Positions 16,070 through 25,083 of a stretch of 46,030 nt of DNA are shown piece by piece (position 1 is the first letter of the stretch; every line of letters begins with the position of its first letter). The notes beneath the pieces were generated by a model that was given only the letters and a program-made list of their open reading frames with translations, was not told the origin of the DNA and made no database searches. The position numbers and the translations under genes were made by a program. The stretch comes from Bacteroidales bacterium (GTDB lineage: Bacteria > Bacteroidota > Bacteroidia > Bacteroidales > PXBB01), in assembly GCA_028698995.1 (NCBI GenBank), contig JAQVVM010000037.1:1-46030 (forward strand). The letters run 5' to 3'.

Positions 16070-16161
16070 AGAGGGAACGGTACTGGTGTGCCACCCGGTC
16101 TTCAAAACCGGTAGCAGACGGATAATACCGGCTGTGGCAGGTTCGATTCCTGCTCTCTCTG
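16070..16161 (+). tRNA. selC: tRNA-Sec (anticodon TCA)
   Basis: Acceptor AGAGGGA (16070-16076) pairs with TCTCTCT (16154-16160), discriminator G16161. D stem GGTAC/GTGCC with a 4-nt loop. Anticodon stem CCGGT/ACCGG with loop CTTCAAA and anticodon TCA at 16102-16104. Long variable arm (CAG-A-CGG / CCG-G-CTG around ATAATA). T stem GCAGG/CCTGC with loop TTCGATT. CCA is not encoded. The long extra arm, tiny D loop and TCA anticodon identify tRNA-Sec. I count a 7-bp acceptor (an eighth pair would be A-C), one less than the usual bacterial 8+5. It lies 42 bp upstream of selA, probably cotranscribed. Confidence 0.92.
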
Positions 16162-16203
16162 CTTGTTTAATATTTAAAAAATGACTTACCTAAAAACAAA
16201 AAA

Positions 16204-17619
16204 ATGAGTTCAAAACAGGAGGTTCTTAAAAACCTTCCAGCCGTCGATAAGCTTCTGCTATTGCCAGAAGTTAAGCTGCTGCTTTCCTGCCATGGAAAGG
16301 AACCTGTAATTTTTTGTATTCGCCTTGCTCTTAACACGTTCAGAAACCTTATTCAAAAAGGAAATCCCCAACCAACCCAATTGGAGGTAATTGAAAAAAT
16401 TAATGAACTTCTTAATTTAATTTCAAAAAGAAGTTTAAAAAATGTTTTCAATGCCACAGGTATTATCATACATACCAATCTGGGACGAACACCTTTTGGA
16501 GAAGATTTTATCAATGAATCCATGGCTATACTCAAAGGGTACAACAACCTCGAATTTGACCTGAACACTGCCTCTAGAGGAAGCAGACATGTGCATGCAG
16601 CAGAAATACTAAAATTTCTTACAGGAGCAGAGGATGTGTTGGTGGTTAACAATGCCGCAGCAGCCGTTATGCTTATACTACGTGCATTTGCAAAAAGAAA
16701 AGAAGTCATTGTTTCGCGGGGCGAACTTATTGAAATTGGTGGTTCATTCAGAGTACCAGACATTATGAAGGCTTCTGATTGCAAAATGGTTGAAGTTGGC
16801 ACCACTAACAAAACTAGAAAAGAGGACTTTGAAAATGCTATCACTTCTAGAACAGCACTAATTTTCAAAGCCCATAAATCAAATTATGTTATTAAGGGGT
16901 TTACTGAAGAAGTTGATTTAAGTGAGCTTACTTCTTTAGGTAAAAGTCATCAAATTCCTGTGGTTTACGATCTCGGTTCGGGTCTTCTCAGAAACAACCT
17001 GCACCCCCTTTTTAAAAATGAGCCTTCAGCAACAGACGCTATATCAAAAGGTGTTGATTTGGTTTGTTTCAGTGGTGACAAATTGCTGGGTGGACCACAG
17101 GCAGGTATTATTGCCGGTCGTAAAGACTTGATAACTAAATTAAAAAAAGAGCCCATGCTTCGAGCTCTCAGGGTTTGCAAAACAACACTTGCCATGCTGG
17201 AAACCGTCTGTAAATATCATCTCGATGAAAATGCTCTAAAAGAAAAAAGTCTCTTTTACAAAATTCTGTACCGAAAACCATTAGAAATTAAGCAAACCGC
17301 AGATAAATTAATGGGAATCCTTAAAAAATATGGCATTGATACTGAAGTTCTGCCAAGTAAAGGTTTATGTGGGGGTGGCACCATGCCCGAAGGCGAAATT
17401 AACAGCTTTGAAGTAATGCTTAAACCTTTAGGCACACGAAAAGAAAATGAAGAATTTGCAGAGAAAACGTATCTTGAATTATTAAAACAAGCAAAGCCTG
17501 TGTTAGGAATCCTAAAAAAAGGAGTACTCTATTTTGATGTTCTTACTTTATTTGAAGATCAAGTGGAGGAAATGGGAAAAATTATTGGGGAAGTTATAAA
17601 AAGGAAAAGTTTGGAATAA
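16204..17619 (+). CDS. selA: L-seryl-tRNA(Sec) selenium transferase SelA
   Basis: 471 aa, normal length. PLP-dependent fold-type I enzyme converting Ser-tRNA(Sec) to Sec-tRNA(Sec) with selenophosphate. Recognisable segments: NATGIIIHTNLGRTPF, NNAAAAVMLIL, SRGELIEIGGSFRVPDIM, VEVGTTNKT, and the PLP lysine in CFSGDKLLGGPQAG (K293). The N-terminal ~60 residues (KNLPAVDKLL) form the tRNA-binding domain. It is followed 80 bp later by selB, together with the upstream tRNA-Sec forming a compact decoding operon. Confidence 0.96.
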   Translation: MSSKQEVLKNLPAVDKLLLLPEVKLLLSCHGKEPVIFCIRLALNTFRNLIQKGNPQPTQLEVIEKINELLNLISKRSLKNVFNATGIIIHTNLGRTPFGEDFINESMAILKGYNNLEFDLNTASRGSRHVHAAEILKFLTGAEDVLVVNNAAAAVMLILRAFAKRKEVIVSRGELIEIGGSFRVPDIMKASDCKMVEVGTTNKTRKEDFENAITSRTALIFKAHKSNYVIKGFTEEVDLSELTSLGKSHQIPVVYDLGSGLLRNNLHPLFKNEPSATDAISKGVDLVCFSGDKLLGGPQAGIIAGRKDLITKLKKEPMLRALRVCKTTLAMLETVCKYHLDENALKEKSLFYKILYRKPLEIKQTADKLMGILKKYGIDTEVLPSKGLCGGGTMPEGEINSFEVMLKPLGTRKENEEFAEKTYLELLKQAKPVLGILKKGVLYFDVLTLFEDQVEEMGKIIGEVIKRKSLE

Positions 17620-17699
17620 AAATACAAGATCAAGCGGTTTGTAGATATGATAACAAACAAATAAAAAATGTTACTTGGATAATTCAAAGAAAAACATAA

Positions 17700-19673
17700 A
17701 TGAAACATCTGATAATAGGTACAGCAGGCCATATTGACCATGGGAAAACATCCCTGATAAAAGCTTTAACAAATATTGACTGCGACACGCATAAAGAGGA
17801 AAAACTCAGAGGCATCACAATCAATCTGGGGTTTTCTTACCTAGACCTTCCAAATGGTGAATCTGTAGGGATTATTGACGTACCCGGTCATAAAGACTTT
17901 ATAAATACCATGGTGGGAGGTGCCTGTGGTATTGACATGGTACTTCTGGTAATCGCTGCTGATAGTGGTATGATGCCCCAAACCATTGAGCACATAAATA
18001 TCATCACTGCGCTAGGCATAAAAAAAGGAGTTGTGGCTCTAACAAAAATTGATGCTGTTGATGAAGAACTTGCAGAAATGGCAAAATATGAAATATCTGA
18101 TTATCTCGATAAAACAAGCCTTAAAGATATCCCCATCATAGGTGTATCTTCAGTTACAAAAGTAGGATTGGATGAGCTAACAAAAGAAATTGAAAAATGT
18201 ATTGACGAAATTGAAGAGCGTGAAACACAAAACCTTTTTCGCATGTATATCGACCGCATATTCACCGTTAAAGGATTTGGAAGTGTTGTTACGGGCTCTG
18301 TTCTTGGTGGAGAAATTGCTGTAGGACAGGATGTTTTTTTACTTCCCGGGAATTTTCAGAAATTAAGGGTGCGTTCTATTGAAAGGCATGGCAAAAATGT
18401 TGAAAAAGCCATTGTGGGCGATAGAGCAGCCATTAATCTTATTGGTCTGAAAAATGAAGACTTCGAAAGAGGGATGTTATTGTGCAATAAAAAAATTGAG
18501 TCAACATCTTTGATAGACGCTCAAATTAAACTATTTGACATTGGATTTCCCTTAGAACTCTGGACAAGCATCACTATCATTTCCGGAACGTATGAGTGTC
18601 AGGGTCGAATGCATCTGTTAGATAAAGAAAAGTTACAATCGGGTGAAATAGGTACTGTTCAGATTCATTTGAATAAACCTGCCGTTATGATGTGTAAGGA
18701 TAAATTCATTATACGCAATTCATCTGCCGATTTAACACTTGGAGGGGGTTTTGTCCTCGATCCTGCACCCTTGCATCACAAAAGAAGAACTCCCAAACTG
18801 TCAGAGTATTTGAATGAGTTGTCGAAAAACATTATTAGTGAACAAAGCACATTAGAAATTATTCGAATGGAACTTAAGAAGGAATTCAGACCTTATACAT
18901 TTAATGAAGTGCTTGAAAAATTAAACTTAAAACCGGATGAATTAAGACAAGAGCTCAACACACAAAATGATAGTATTTCTTATTATAAAAATAATGAAGG
19001 AGAGATACTCGTTGAAGCTCAATATAATACACTATTTAAAGAACGCATAACCAAGTTTATTCAAGAACACCATACAAAAAACAGCCTTTTCCCTGGAGGT
19101 TTAGAAATAAACGAGCTTTCAGGAAAATTTAATTTTTCAAAACTTAAACATGCCAAAATGTATCTCGAAATGGTTCTTGAAGAAATGAAAAATGATCATG
19201 TGCTCGATATGTACAAAAGCACATGGATAATCAAAGGACATAAAGCCATATTGGATAAGCAAAGTGCCGAAGAGAAAGACTATATTGAACAATTGATTCT
19301 CAATTATGGAGATGAAAAACCTGCCATTGTTGAAATTGAAGAGCAAACTGTTTTAAAGAAAATTAATACCGGAAAATTTAAAACGCTTTTAGCGCTCTTA
19401 ACACAGGAAGGGAAAATCCGTTATTTCCAAAACGATTTTATTCATTCCGAAATACTTGACAGATACAGAAATCTTCTACTTTCAAAAATAATAGACAAGG
19501 AAAATGGTGTAGAACTGCCTGAATACAAAGAAATATTAGGTGGCACAAAAAAATTCAGAGCATTGATTACCGATATTTTTGAAGCAGAGAGAATAATTCA
19601 AATAAAAAAAATTAGTGATAATGAAACGAGGTTTTGTATTACTGAATTGGGGAAAAAGGCTGTGAGAGGCTAA
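17700..19673 (+). CDS. selB: Selenocysteine-specific elongation factor SelB
   Basis: 657 aa. GTPase domain with GHIDHGKT (10-17), the switch-[10 protein letters not shown] (60-67) and TKID (115-118); the EF-Tu-like beta domains follow ([23 protein letters not shown]). From about residue 390 to the end are the winged-helix domains that bind SECIS RNA ([40 protein letters not shown]). It brings Sec-tRNA(Sec) to UGA codons at the ribosome. The complete C-terminal region implies functional SECIS recognition. Confidence 0.96.
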   Translation: MKHLIIGTAGHIDHGKTSLIKALTNIDCDTHKEEKLRGITINLGFSYLDLPNGESVGIIDVPGHKDFINTMVGGACGIDMVLLVIAADSGMMPQTIEHINIITALGIKKGVVALTKIDAVDEELAEMAKYEISDYLDKTSLKDIPIIGVSSVTKVGLDELTKEIEKCIDEIEERETQNLFRMYIDRIFTVKGFGSVVTGSVLGGEIAVGQDVFLLPGNFQKLRVRSIERHGKNVEKAIVGDRAAINLIGLKNEDFERGMLLCNKKIESTSLIDAQIKLFDIGFPLELWTSITIISGTYECQGRMHLLDKEKLQSGEIGTVQIHLNKPAVMMCKDKFIIRNSSADLTLGGGFVLDPAPLHHKRRTPKLSEYLNELSKNIISEQSTLEIIRMELKKEFRPYTFNEVLEKLNLKPDELRQELNTQNDSISYYKNNEGEILVEAQYNTLFKERITKFIQEHHTKNSLFPGGLEINELSGKFNFSKLKHAKMYLEMVLEEMKNDHVLDMYKSTWIIKGHKAILDKQSAEEKDYIEQLILNYGDEKPAIVEIEEQTVLKKINTGKFKTLLALLTQEGKIRYFQNDFIHSEILDRYRNLLLSKIIDKENGVELPEYKEILGGTKKFRALITDIFEAERIIQIKKISDNETRFCITELGKKAVRG

Positions 19674-19683
19674 GGCTAAGGTG
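19668..19683. repeat. GGCTAAGG direct repeat at the end of selB
   Basis: GGCTAAGGCTAAGG spans the selB stop region; its reverse complement (CCTTAGCC, several copies) occurs in the spacer at 24264-24302. See that entry. Confidence 0.4.
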
Positions 19684-19776
19684 GATGCAGGTTGTTTAAA
19701 ACAGCTTCTCTATACCCAAACCGGAAATACGGAGAGAATATAATAGAAAAACAAAATTCATAAGATAAAAAATGAA

Positions 19777-20931
19777 ATGCAAAAAATAATATATCTCGAC
19801 AATGCCGCCACCACATGGCCTAAGCCTACACGGGTTATTAAAGCACTGGCTGAATTTTATAATCATTTCACAGGCAGTCAGGGAAGAGCCGGACATGGTA
19901 TGGCCTTAAAAGCATCTCGTGAGGTTTTTGAAACCAGAGAATTGGTGGCTTTTTTATTCAATGTCCCTAATTCTGAAAGGGTTATTTTTACGGCCAATGC
20001 CACACATGCTATTAATTATGCCTTAAAAGGAATACTTAAAAAAGGGGATCATGTCATTTGCAGCGGTTTTGAACACAATGCCGTGTTCCGCCCCTTAAAA
20101 TATCTTGAAAGTATCTCTTATATTGAACTTACAATTCTTGACTGCAACAAATATAGTGATTTTGACCTCTCTGCCTTTGAAAAATCAATAAAACCCAATA
20201 CAAAAGCCGTTATTACAACCCATGGCTCAAATGTAAACGGATCCATTTTACCTGTACGTGAAATCGGTAAAATTTGTAAAGAAAAGGCTATTATTTATAT
20301 TGTTGATGCGGCACAAACAGCTGGATTTATACCTATTGATTTACAATTGGATTATATTGATATTCTGGCATTCAGCGGACATAAAAAGCTGTATGGTCCT
20401 ACCGGTATTGGGGGCTTATGTTTTAAAAATGAAATTGATATTGAAACACTTTTACATGGTGGCACAGGAAGCAGATCAGAAAGTGGTGAACACCCTCCCT
20501 TTTATCCCGACAAACTAGAAGCAGGTACCCCTAATACTCTGGGTATTTATGGGCTTAAAGCAGGTATTCAGCATGTTATGAATACAGGTATCAGCAATAT
20601 TCAAAAAGAGCAATTAGAACTTATAATTTTTTTCACAAAAAGCCTTGAGTCTATTGATGAAGTTATAGTTTATAAGCCCTTATCCTTTGATGAAAGACTT
20701 CCCTTGTTATCTCTGAACATTAAAAACATGACTTCAAGTGATGTGTCCTTAATTCTTGATAAAGATTTTGGCATAATGACAAGAGCTGGCTTGCATTGTG
20801 CCCCATTAGCTCATAAATCTATCGGAACTTTTCCACAAGGCTCTGTGCGTTTTAGCTTTGGATTATTTAACACATCAGAAGAAATTGAATATACAATTGA
20901 ATCAATCAAAAAAATAATTAAACAAAGATAA
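19777..20931 (+). CDS. Cysteine desulfurase / selenocysteine lyase family aminotransferase (class V)
   Basis: 384 aa, PLP enzyme: YLDNAATTWPKP at the N-terminus, AFSGHKKLYGP with PLP lysine K203, and catalytic Cys C341 in RAGLHCAP, the arrangement of SufS/CsdB-type (group II) enzymes. GSRSESGEHPPF and EAGTPNTLG are typical of the family variant found beside yedF and selD in selenium loci. It could release Se from selenocysteine, or mobilise sulfane S/Se for SelD. One base separates its stop from yedF. Confidence 0.9.
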   Translation: MQKIIYLDNAATTWPKPTRVIKALAEFYNHFTGSQGRAGHGMALKASREVFETRELVAFLFNVPNSERVIFTANATHAINYALKGILKKGDHVICSGFEHNAVFRPLKYLESISYIELTILDCNKYSDFDLSAFEKSIKPNTKAVITTHGSNVNGSILPVREIGKICKEKAIIYIVDAAQTAGFIPIDLQLDYIDILAFSGHKKLYGPTGIGGLCFKNEIDIETLLHGGTGSRSESGEHPPFYPDKLEAGTPNTLGIYGLKAGIQHVMNTGISNIQKEQLELIIFFTKSLESIDEVIVYKPLSFDERLPLLSLNIKNMTSSDVSLILDKDFGIMTRAGLHCAPLAHKSIGTFPQGSVRFSFGLFNTSEEIEYTIESIKKIIKQR

Positions 20932-20932
20932 T

Positions 20933-21541
20933 ATGAAAACCATTGACGCTAAAGGACAATTATGTCCTGTACCACTTATCATGACAAAAAAAGCCATTAA
21001 CGCATTAAAAGGAGACGAAGCACTGGAAATTCTTATTGACAACGAGACTTCGCTCAAAAACGTTAAACGTTTTCTGGAAGATAACGGCATGAACCCAACA
21101 GTTAAACAGACAGGAAATGTGTATCATCTTTTTGTTGGCAAATCCGCTACAATACCAGAACATGTATCCGCAGAAGCCTGGTGCAGTACTGAAAAGCCAA
21201 TCAGTGAAGGCTATGCCATGGTTTTTAAACAAGACAAAGTAGGTCACGGTGCCGATGATCTGGGAAGTATTCTTATTAAAGCTCTTATCAATACCCTCCC
21301 TGAGATTGACAAAAAACCCCGATGGATGATTTTTCTCAATACAAGTATAAAACTTACTATTAAAAATTCACCAGTCCTCGAGTCGCTTAAAAAACTTGAA
21401 GCTGACGGTGTTGAAATTCTTGTTTGTGGCACCTGTCTCGACTATTTTGGAAAAAAAGAAGAGCTGGCTGTGGGTCATATTTCAAACATGTATGTTATAT
21501 TAGATTCTATGAACCGAGCAGATAAGGTGATACATCCTTAA
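20933..21541 (+). CDS. yedF: Selenium-metabolism sulfurtransferase-like protein YedF
   Basis: 202 aa. N-terminal TusA-like domain (TIDAKGQLCPVPLIMTKKAI, with the reactive Cys in LCPVP at residue ~11) followed by a DsrE/DsrF-like C-terminal half (PRWMIFLNTSIKLTIKNS, GVEILVCGTCLDYF, with a CGTC pair). The two-domain architecture defines the YedF family that tracks with selD in genomes. It probably handles persulfide or perselenide between the neighbouring desulfurase and SelD (inference from conserved association). Confidence 0.92.
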   Translation: MKTIDAKGQLCPVPLIMTKKAINALKGDEALEILIDNETSLKNVKRFLEDNGMNPTVKQTGNVYHLFVGKSATIPEHVSAEAWCSTEKPISEGYAMVFKQDKVGHGADDLGSILIKALINTLPEIDKKPRWMIFLNTSIKLTIKNSPVLESLKKLEADGVEILVCGTCLDYFGKKEELAVGHISNMYVILDSMNRADKVIHP

Positions 21542-21647
21542 TTAATTTTTATTTCACAGGATGTGATTCCTTATTTAAATATTAATGAATTATTTATGCA
21601 ATAATGTTATTCAGCTTTTTAAAATTCCAAAATAAAAACAAAATCTA

Positions 21648-21878
21648 ATGGATGGTTTTTGCATTTATATTTTTGAGTCCGTTCACAAAGTCATGAAGGC
21701 TGAAAGTCTGCTCCTAAAAGCTGACATTACATTTGATATCATTCATACCCCCAAGGAATTCTCGAGCGATTGCGGTATCTCAATCCGTATAAACCTAAGC
21801 CATACTGAACCATCAATCATTGAAAGAATTCTAAACAACAACAATATAGCATTTAAAAAATACAAAAAAGAAGAATAA
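21648..21878 (+). CDS. DUF3343 small protein, putative Se/S carrier
   Basis: 76 aa. FCIYIFESVHKVMKAE at the N-terminus, then IHTPKEFSSDCGISIRI with a single Cys in the conserved DCGISIR segment, typical of DUF3343. These proteins are found with selenium- or sulfur-trafficking genes and are annotated as putative Se/S carriers. It is separated from selD by one base, so translation is coupled. A 106-bp gap separates it from yedF. Confidence 0.85.
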   Translation: MDGFCIYIFESVHKVMKAESLLLKADITFDIIHTPKEFSSDCGISIRINLSHTEPSIIERILNNNNIAFKKYKKEE

Positions 21879-21879
21879 G

Positions 21880-22914
21880 ATGAAATACGACCTTCTAAAA
21901 ACTGTTACTTTTGGTGGATGTTCAGCCAAACTATCTGCGAGTGAACTAAGTAAAGCTCTTGCAGAACTGCCGAGCACCCCCCACCCCAACCTGCTTGTCG
22001 GCACCGAAACGCATGACGATGCAGGTGTTTATAAAATAAACGATGAATTGGCACTCATACAAACGACCGACTTTTTCCCACCTGTTTGTTCCAACCCCTA
22101 TGAGTTTGGTCAGATTGCCGCTGCAAATGCCCTGAGCGATATATATGCCATGGGTGGGGAAGTGATGAGTGTGCTTAATATTGTGGGCTTCCCTGCCCAT
22201 TTACCACTCGAAGTGCTGCGAGACATATTAAAAGGCGGTATAGAAAAAGTAATTGAGGCCGGTGGCGTTGTTATGGGCGGTCATACCATTGTTGACGATG
22301 TGCCAAAGTATGGTCTGGCTGTAACCGGCACCATACACCCCGAAAAAATCATAACCAATGCCGCTGCTAAGCCAGGCGATGTGCTTATACTCACAAAACC
22401 AATAGGAACCGGTATTATCATGGCAGGACATCGCATTGGTGAAGCTTCAGATGAACAACTTCAAACCGTTTTAAACAGCATGAAACAGCTCAATAAAGCA
22501 GGCACACAAATCATGCAAGCCTACCACATAAAATCCGCTACTGACATCACCGGCTTTGGAATTCTGGGTCATGCACTGAAGATGGCATTAGGAAGCGAAG
22601 TTACCATTCAGATTGATTCAGACAAAGTACCCTTTTTCGATGGTGTTTCAGAATTGCTTGAGGTAGGCTGCATACCCGGGGCTTGCTTCAGAAATCTTGA
22701 GTATGTTGAAGCATTTTGTCAATTTGATAAAAGTTTGGATTACAACAAAAAAATGCTTTTGCTCGATGCACAAACTTCAGGAGGTCTGTTGATATGCTGT
22801 CCGGAAATCAAGGCTTTGTCTGTTATCCACGAATTACAAGAAGTTGGATTTCCAGCTTCTGCTGTTATAGGAAAGGTCATAAAAAAAGAAAATGTTTCTT
22901 TAATTATTCAATAA
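21880..22914 (+). CDS. selD: Selenide, water dikinase SelD
   Basis: 344 aa, makes selenophosphate from selenide and ATP. The N-terminal catalytic motif is TFGGCSAKLS with C14 and K17 in the places of the catalytic Sec/Cys and Lys, so this is a Cys form. NLLVGTETHDDAGVY, QTTDFFPPVCSNPYEFGQIAAANALSDIYAMGG and TDITGFGILGH are the ATP-binding motifs, and AQTSGGLLI is near the end. It supplies selenophosphate to SelA and possibly to other Se uses. Confidence 0.96.
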   Translation: MKYDLLKTVTFGGCSAKLSASELSKALAELPSTPHPNLLVGTETHDDAGVYKINDELALIQTTDFFPPVCSNPYEFGQIAAANALSDIYAMGGEVMSVLNIVGFPAHLPLEVLRDILKGGIEKVIEAGGVVMGGHTIVDDVPKYGLAVTGTIHPEKIITNAAAKPGDVLILTKPIGTGIIMAGHRIGEASDEQLQTVLNSMKQLNKAGTQIMQAYHIKSATDITGFGILGHALKMALGSEVTIQIDSDKVPFFDGVSELLEVGCIPGACFRNLEYVEAFCQFDKSLDYNKKMLLLDAQTSGGLLICCPEIKALSVIHELQEVGFPASAVIGKVIKKENVSLIIQ

Positions 22915-22946
22915 CTATTTAACTATTAGCTTAAACTAAATTAATT

Positions 22947-24221
22947 ATGTCAGATTATCACGAAATGTGGGCAAGTTTAGGACTTGACCTTAAAACGCAC
23001 GATGCAGTGCTTGAAATTGTTGGAAAAGGGTATCAAGATGTATTTCTAAGTCAGAAAAACAGACCCGAAGGTATGAAGTATTTCGATTTTGTAATGAGTG
23101 AAGTTCATGGCCTTAGGATAAAAGAAATTATGGATGCCAAAGCTGAAGGGCGCAAAGTTATTGGTACATTTTGCGTATTTGTTCCTGAAGAACTTGTATT
23201 GGCTGTTAACGGTGTATGTGTTGGTTTATGCGCAGGTGCTGAATTAGGCTTTGAAGAAGCTGAGAAATACTTGCCCCGCAATACCTGTTCTTTAATTAAA
23301 TCGGCTTTTGGTTTTAAATTGGCCAAGGTGTGTCCTTATATTGAGTCGAGCGACTTAATAGTAGGTGAAAACACCTGCGATGGCAAGAAAAAGGCTTACG
23401 AAAGTTATAAAGACATTGTAGGCAATTTGTATGTTATGGATTTACCTCAGATGAAAAGTGAAGCAGGCAAAGCACTTCTCAAAGCAGAGTATGTAAAATT
23501 TGCTCAAAAGCTTGAAGAAATATCAGGTAAAAAAATTACTGTTGAAAGTCTTAAAAAAGGCATTGAAATAGTTAATAACAAACGTGCTGCCATGAGCCGT
23601 TTGGCCAAGTTGCGTTTTGCAGACCCCACTCCTATTTCCGGTTTAGATGCCCTCCTTGCCAATCAGGTTTACTTCTACGATAATCCTGAAAGGTTTACTG
23701 CTTCTGTAAATGCTATTTGTGATGAACTCGAAAAACGGATTCAGGATAATATTGGAGTAGCACCCAAAGGCAGCCCCCGTATATTGATTTCAGGTTGTCC
23801 TATGGCAGTACCAAATTGGAAAATTCCTTTTATAATTGAAAACTCAAATGCCATTATTGTTGGTGAAGAAATGTGCACAGGAGAAAGAGGTACCCGTAAC
23901 CTCGTTAAAGATCAAGCCAGCTCTGTTGAAGAACTTATTAATAATATAGTTGACAGATACTTTGAAATTGACTGCGCCATTTTTACGCCTAATCAAAACC
24001 GTTTGGAACACATCAAACAAATGGTAAAAGAATACAAGGCTGATGGTGTTCTGCATTACGGTTTGCAATTCTGCCAACCCTATCAGATGGAAAGTAAAGT
24101 AGTTGAAAAAGAACTTGAAAAAGCAGGTATTCCTGTACTACTAATAGAAACAGACTACAGCCAGGAGGATGCAGGGCAGATTAAAACAAGAGTAGAAGCT
24201 TTTATTGAAAGAATTTCTTAA
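22947..24221 (+). CDS. 2-hydroxyacyl-CoA dehydratase (HgdB)-family double-cubane cluster reductase-like protein
   Basis: 424 aa of the HgdB/BcrC superfamily: GTFCVFVPEELVLAV, PRNTCSLIKSAFGF, CPYIESSDLIVGENTCDGKKKAYE, ISGCPMAVPNWKIPFIIE, HYGLQFCQPYQ. A single polypeptide with these cysteines and no partner subunit fits the double-cubane [8Fe-9S] protein branch (YjiM/DCCP-like) better than a two-subunit acyl-CoA dehydratase. These enzymes make low-potential reductions using an ATP-driven activator, encoded next here. It starts 32 bp after selD. The substrate is unknown; association with the selenium genes is positional. Confidence 0.85.
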   Translation: MSDYHEMWASLGLDLKTHDAVLEIVGKGYQDVFLSQKNRPEGMKYFDFVMSEVHGLRIKEIMDAKAEGRKVIGTFCVFVPEELVLAVNGVCVGLCAGAELGFEEAEKYLPRNTCSLIKSAFGFKLAKVCPYIESSDLIVGENTCDGKKKAYESYKDIVGNLYVMDLPQMKSEAGKALLKAEYVKFAQKLEEISGKKITVESLKKGIEIVNNKRAAMSRLAKLRFADPTPISGLDALLANQVYFYDNPERFTASVNAICDELEKRIQDNIGVAPKGSPRILISGCPMAVPNWKIPFIIENSNAIIVGEEMCTGERGTRNLVKDQASSVEELINNIVDRYFEIDCAIFTPNQNRLEHIKQMVKEYKADGVLHYGLQFCQPYQMESKVVEKELEKAGIPVLLIETDYSQEDAGQIKTRVEAFIERIS

Positions 24222-24226
24222 TTAAA

Positions 24227-24302
24227 AAGGCTTTGGTGAAGGTATTGGGAAAACATCAGATTAAGCCTTAGCCTTCACCATAGCCTTAGCCAACCTTAGC
24301 CT
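24227..24302. repeat. Long imperfect hairpin with CCTTAGCC direct repeats
   Basis: AAGGCTTTGGTGAAGG (24227-24242) is complementary to CCTTCACCATAGCCTT (24272-24287) at 15 of 16 positions, with a 29-nt loop; CCTTAGCC motifs recur three times (24265-24297). It fills the gap between the reductase gene and its activase and may be an attenuator or processing site. The same octamer, inverted, occurs at 19668-19683. Confidence 0.55.
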
Positions 24303-24308
24303 AAATAA

Positions 24309-25052
24309 ATGAAATCACTCGGTATAGACATCGGTTCCAGAACTATTAAAGTTGCTGTCATTAATAATGGCAACGTCACCATTTCGAGAAAATCAGAAAA
24401 CTCATTCAACACACTTGAAGTTTGCAAAAAGCTTTTGGAAGGTTTGGATTACGATGCCATTACATCAACCGGTTATGGCAGGCATCTATTTGCAGAGCAT
24501 TACAAATGCAACACCATAAGTGAAATTAAAGCCTTTGCAGTGGGAGCAGCCCATATATTACCTTCTTGTCGTACGGTACTTGATATTGGCGGTCAGGATA
24601 CAAAAGCCATTGCTCTTGATGGAAAAGGTAATTTCACTAAATTTGAAATGAACGACAAATGTGCTGCAGGCACTGGGCGTTTTCTCGAAATAATGGCCAT
24701 GACGTTGCGTTATACACTCGAAGAATTCGGAAATGAAGCACTCAAGTCAAATACCGCAACAAATATCAGCAGTATGTGTACTGTTTTTGCTGAATCTGAA
24801 GTAGTATCCATGTTAGCAAAAGGCAATGACAGACAGAGTGTAGCCAAAGGAATTCACCAATCGGTTGTAAACAGAACCATTAGTTTACTAAATCGGGTGG
24901 GCATTAATAACGACATTTTATTTGCAGGTGGTGTCGCCTATAATAAATGTATTGTCAATATCCTTGAAGAACAATTAAACAAAAAGGTATTTATAAATGA
25001 TGACCCTCAAATAATTGGAGCTCTGGGAGCTGCTATTTATGGAACGTATTAA
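24309..25052 (+). CDS. ATP-dependent activase of the HgdC / acyl-CoA dehydratase activator family
   Basis: 247 aa, ASKHA-fold: GIDIGSRTIKVAVI near the start, VLDIGGQDTKAIALDGKG, NDKCAAGTGRFLEIMA (C118) and ISSMCTVFAESEV (C157). The two cysteines lie 39 residues apart, as in HgdC, whose dimer holds a bridging 4Fe-4S cluster. It transfers electrons at low potential to the upstream double-cubane protein, driven by ATP. It is the last gene of the selenium-adjacent cluster. Confidence 0.9.
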   Translation: MKSLGIDIGSRTIKVAVINNGNVTISRKSENSFNTLEVCKKLLEGLDYDAITSTGYGRHLFAEHYKCNTISEIKAFAVGAAHILPSCRTVLDIGGQDTKAIALDGKGNFTKFEMNDKCAAGTGRFLEIMAMTLRYTLEEFGNEALKSNTATNISSMCTVFAESEVVSMLAKGNDRQSVAKGIHQSVVNRTISLLNRVGINNDILFAGGVAYNKCIVNILEEQLNKKVFINDDPQIIGALGAAIYGTY

Positions 25053-25083
25053 TATGTGAAGACCAATTGATTTATCAAAACCC

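Noticed and set aside
21880..22914. Orphan SelD of the selenium-dependent molybdenum hydroxylase trait
   Set aside because: selA, selB and tRNA-Sec are present beside it, so Sec biosynthesis explains selD; no XdhA-type or related hydroxylase is in the window.
22947..24221. Glutaryl- or lactyl-CoA dehydratase
   Set aside because: Those enzymes are two-subunit; a single subunit with its activase and no CoA transferase or fermentation genes fits the double-cubane branch better.
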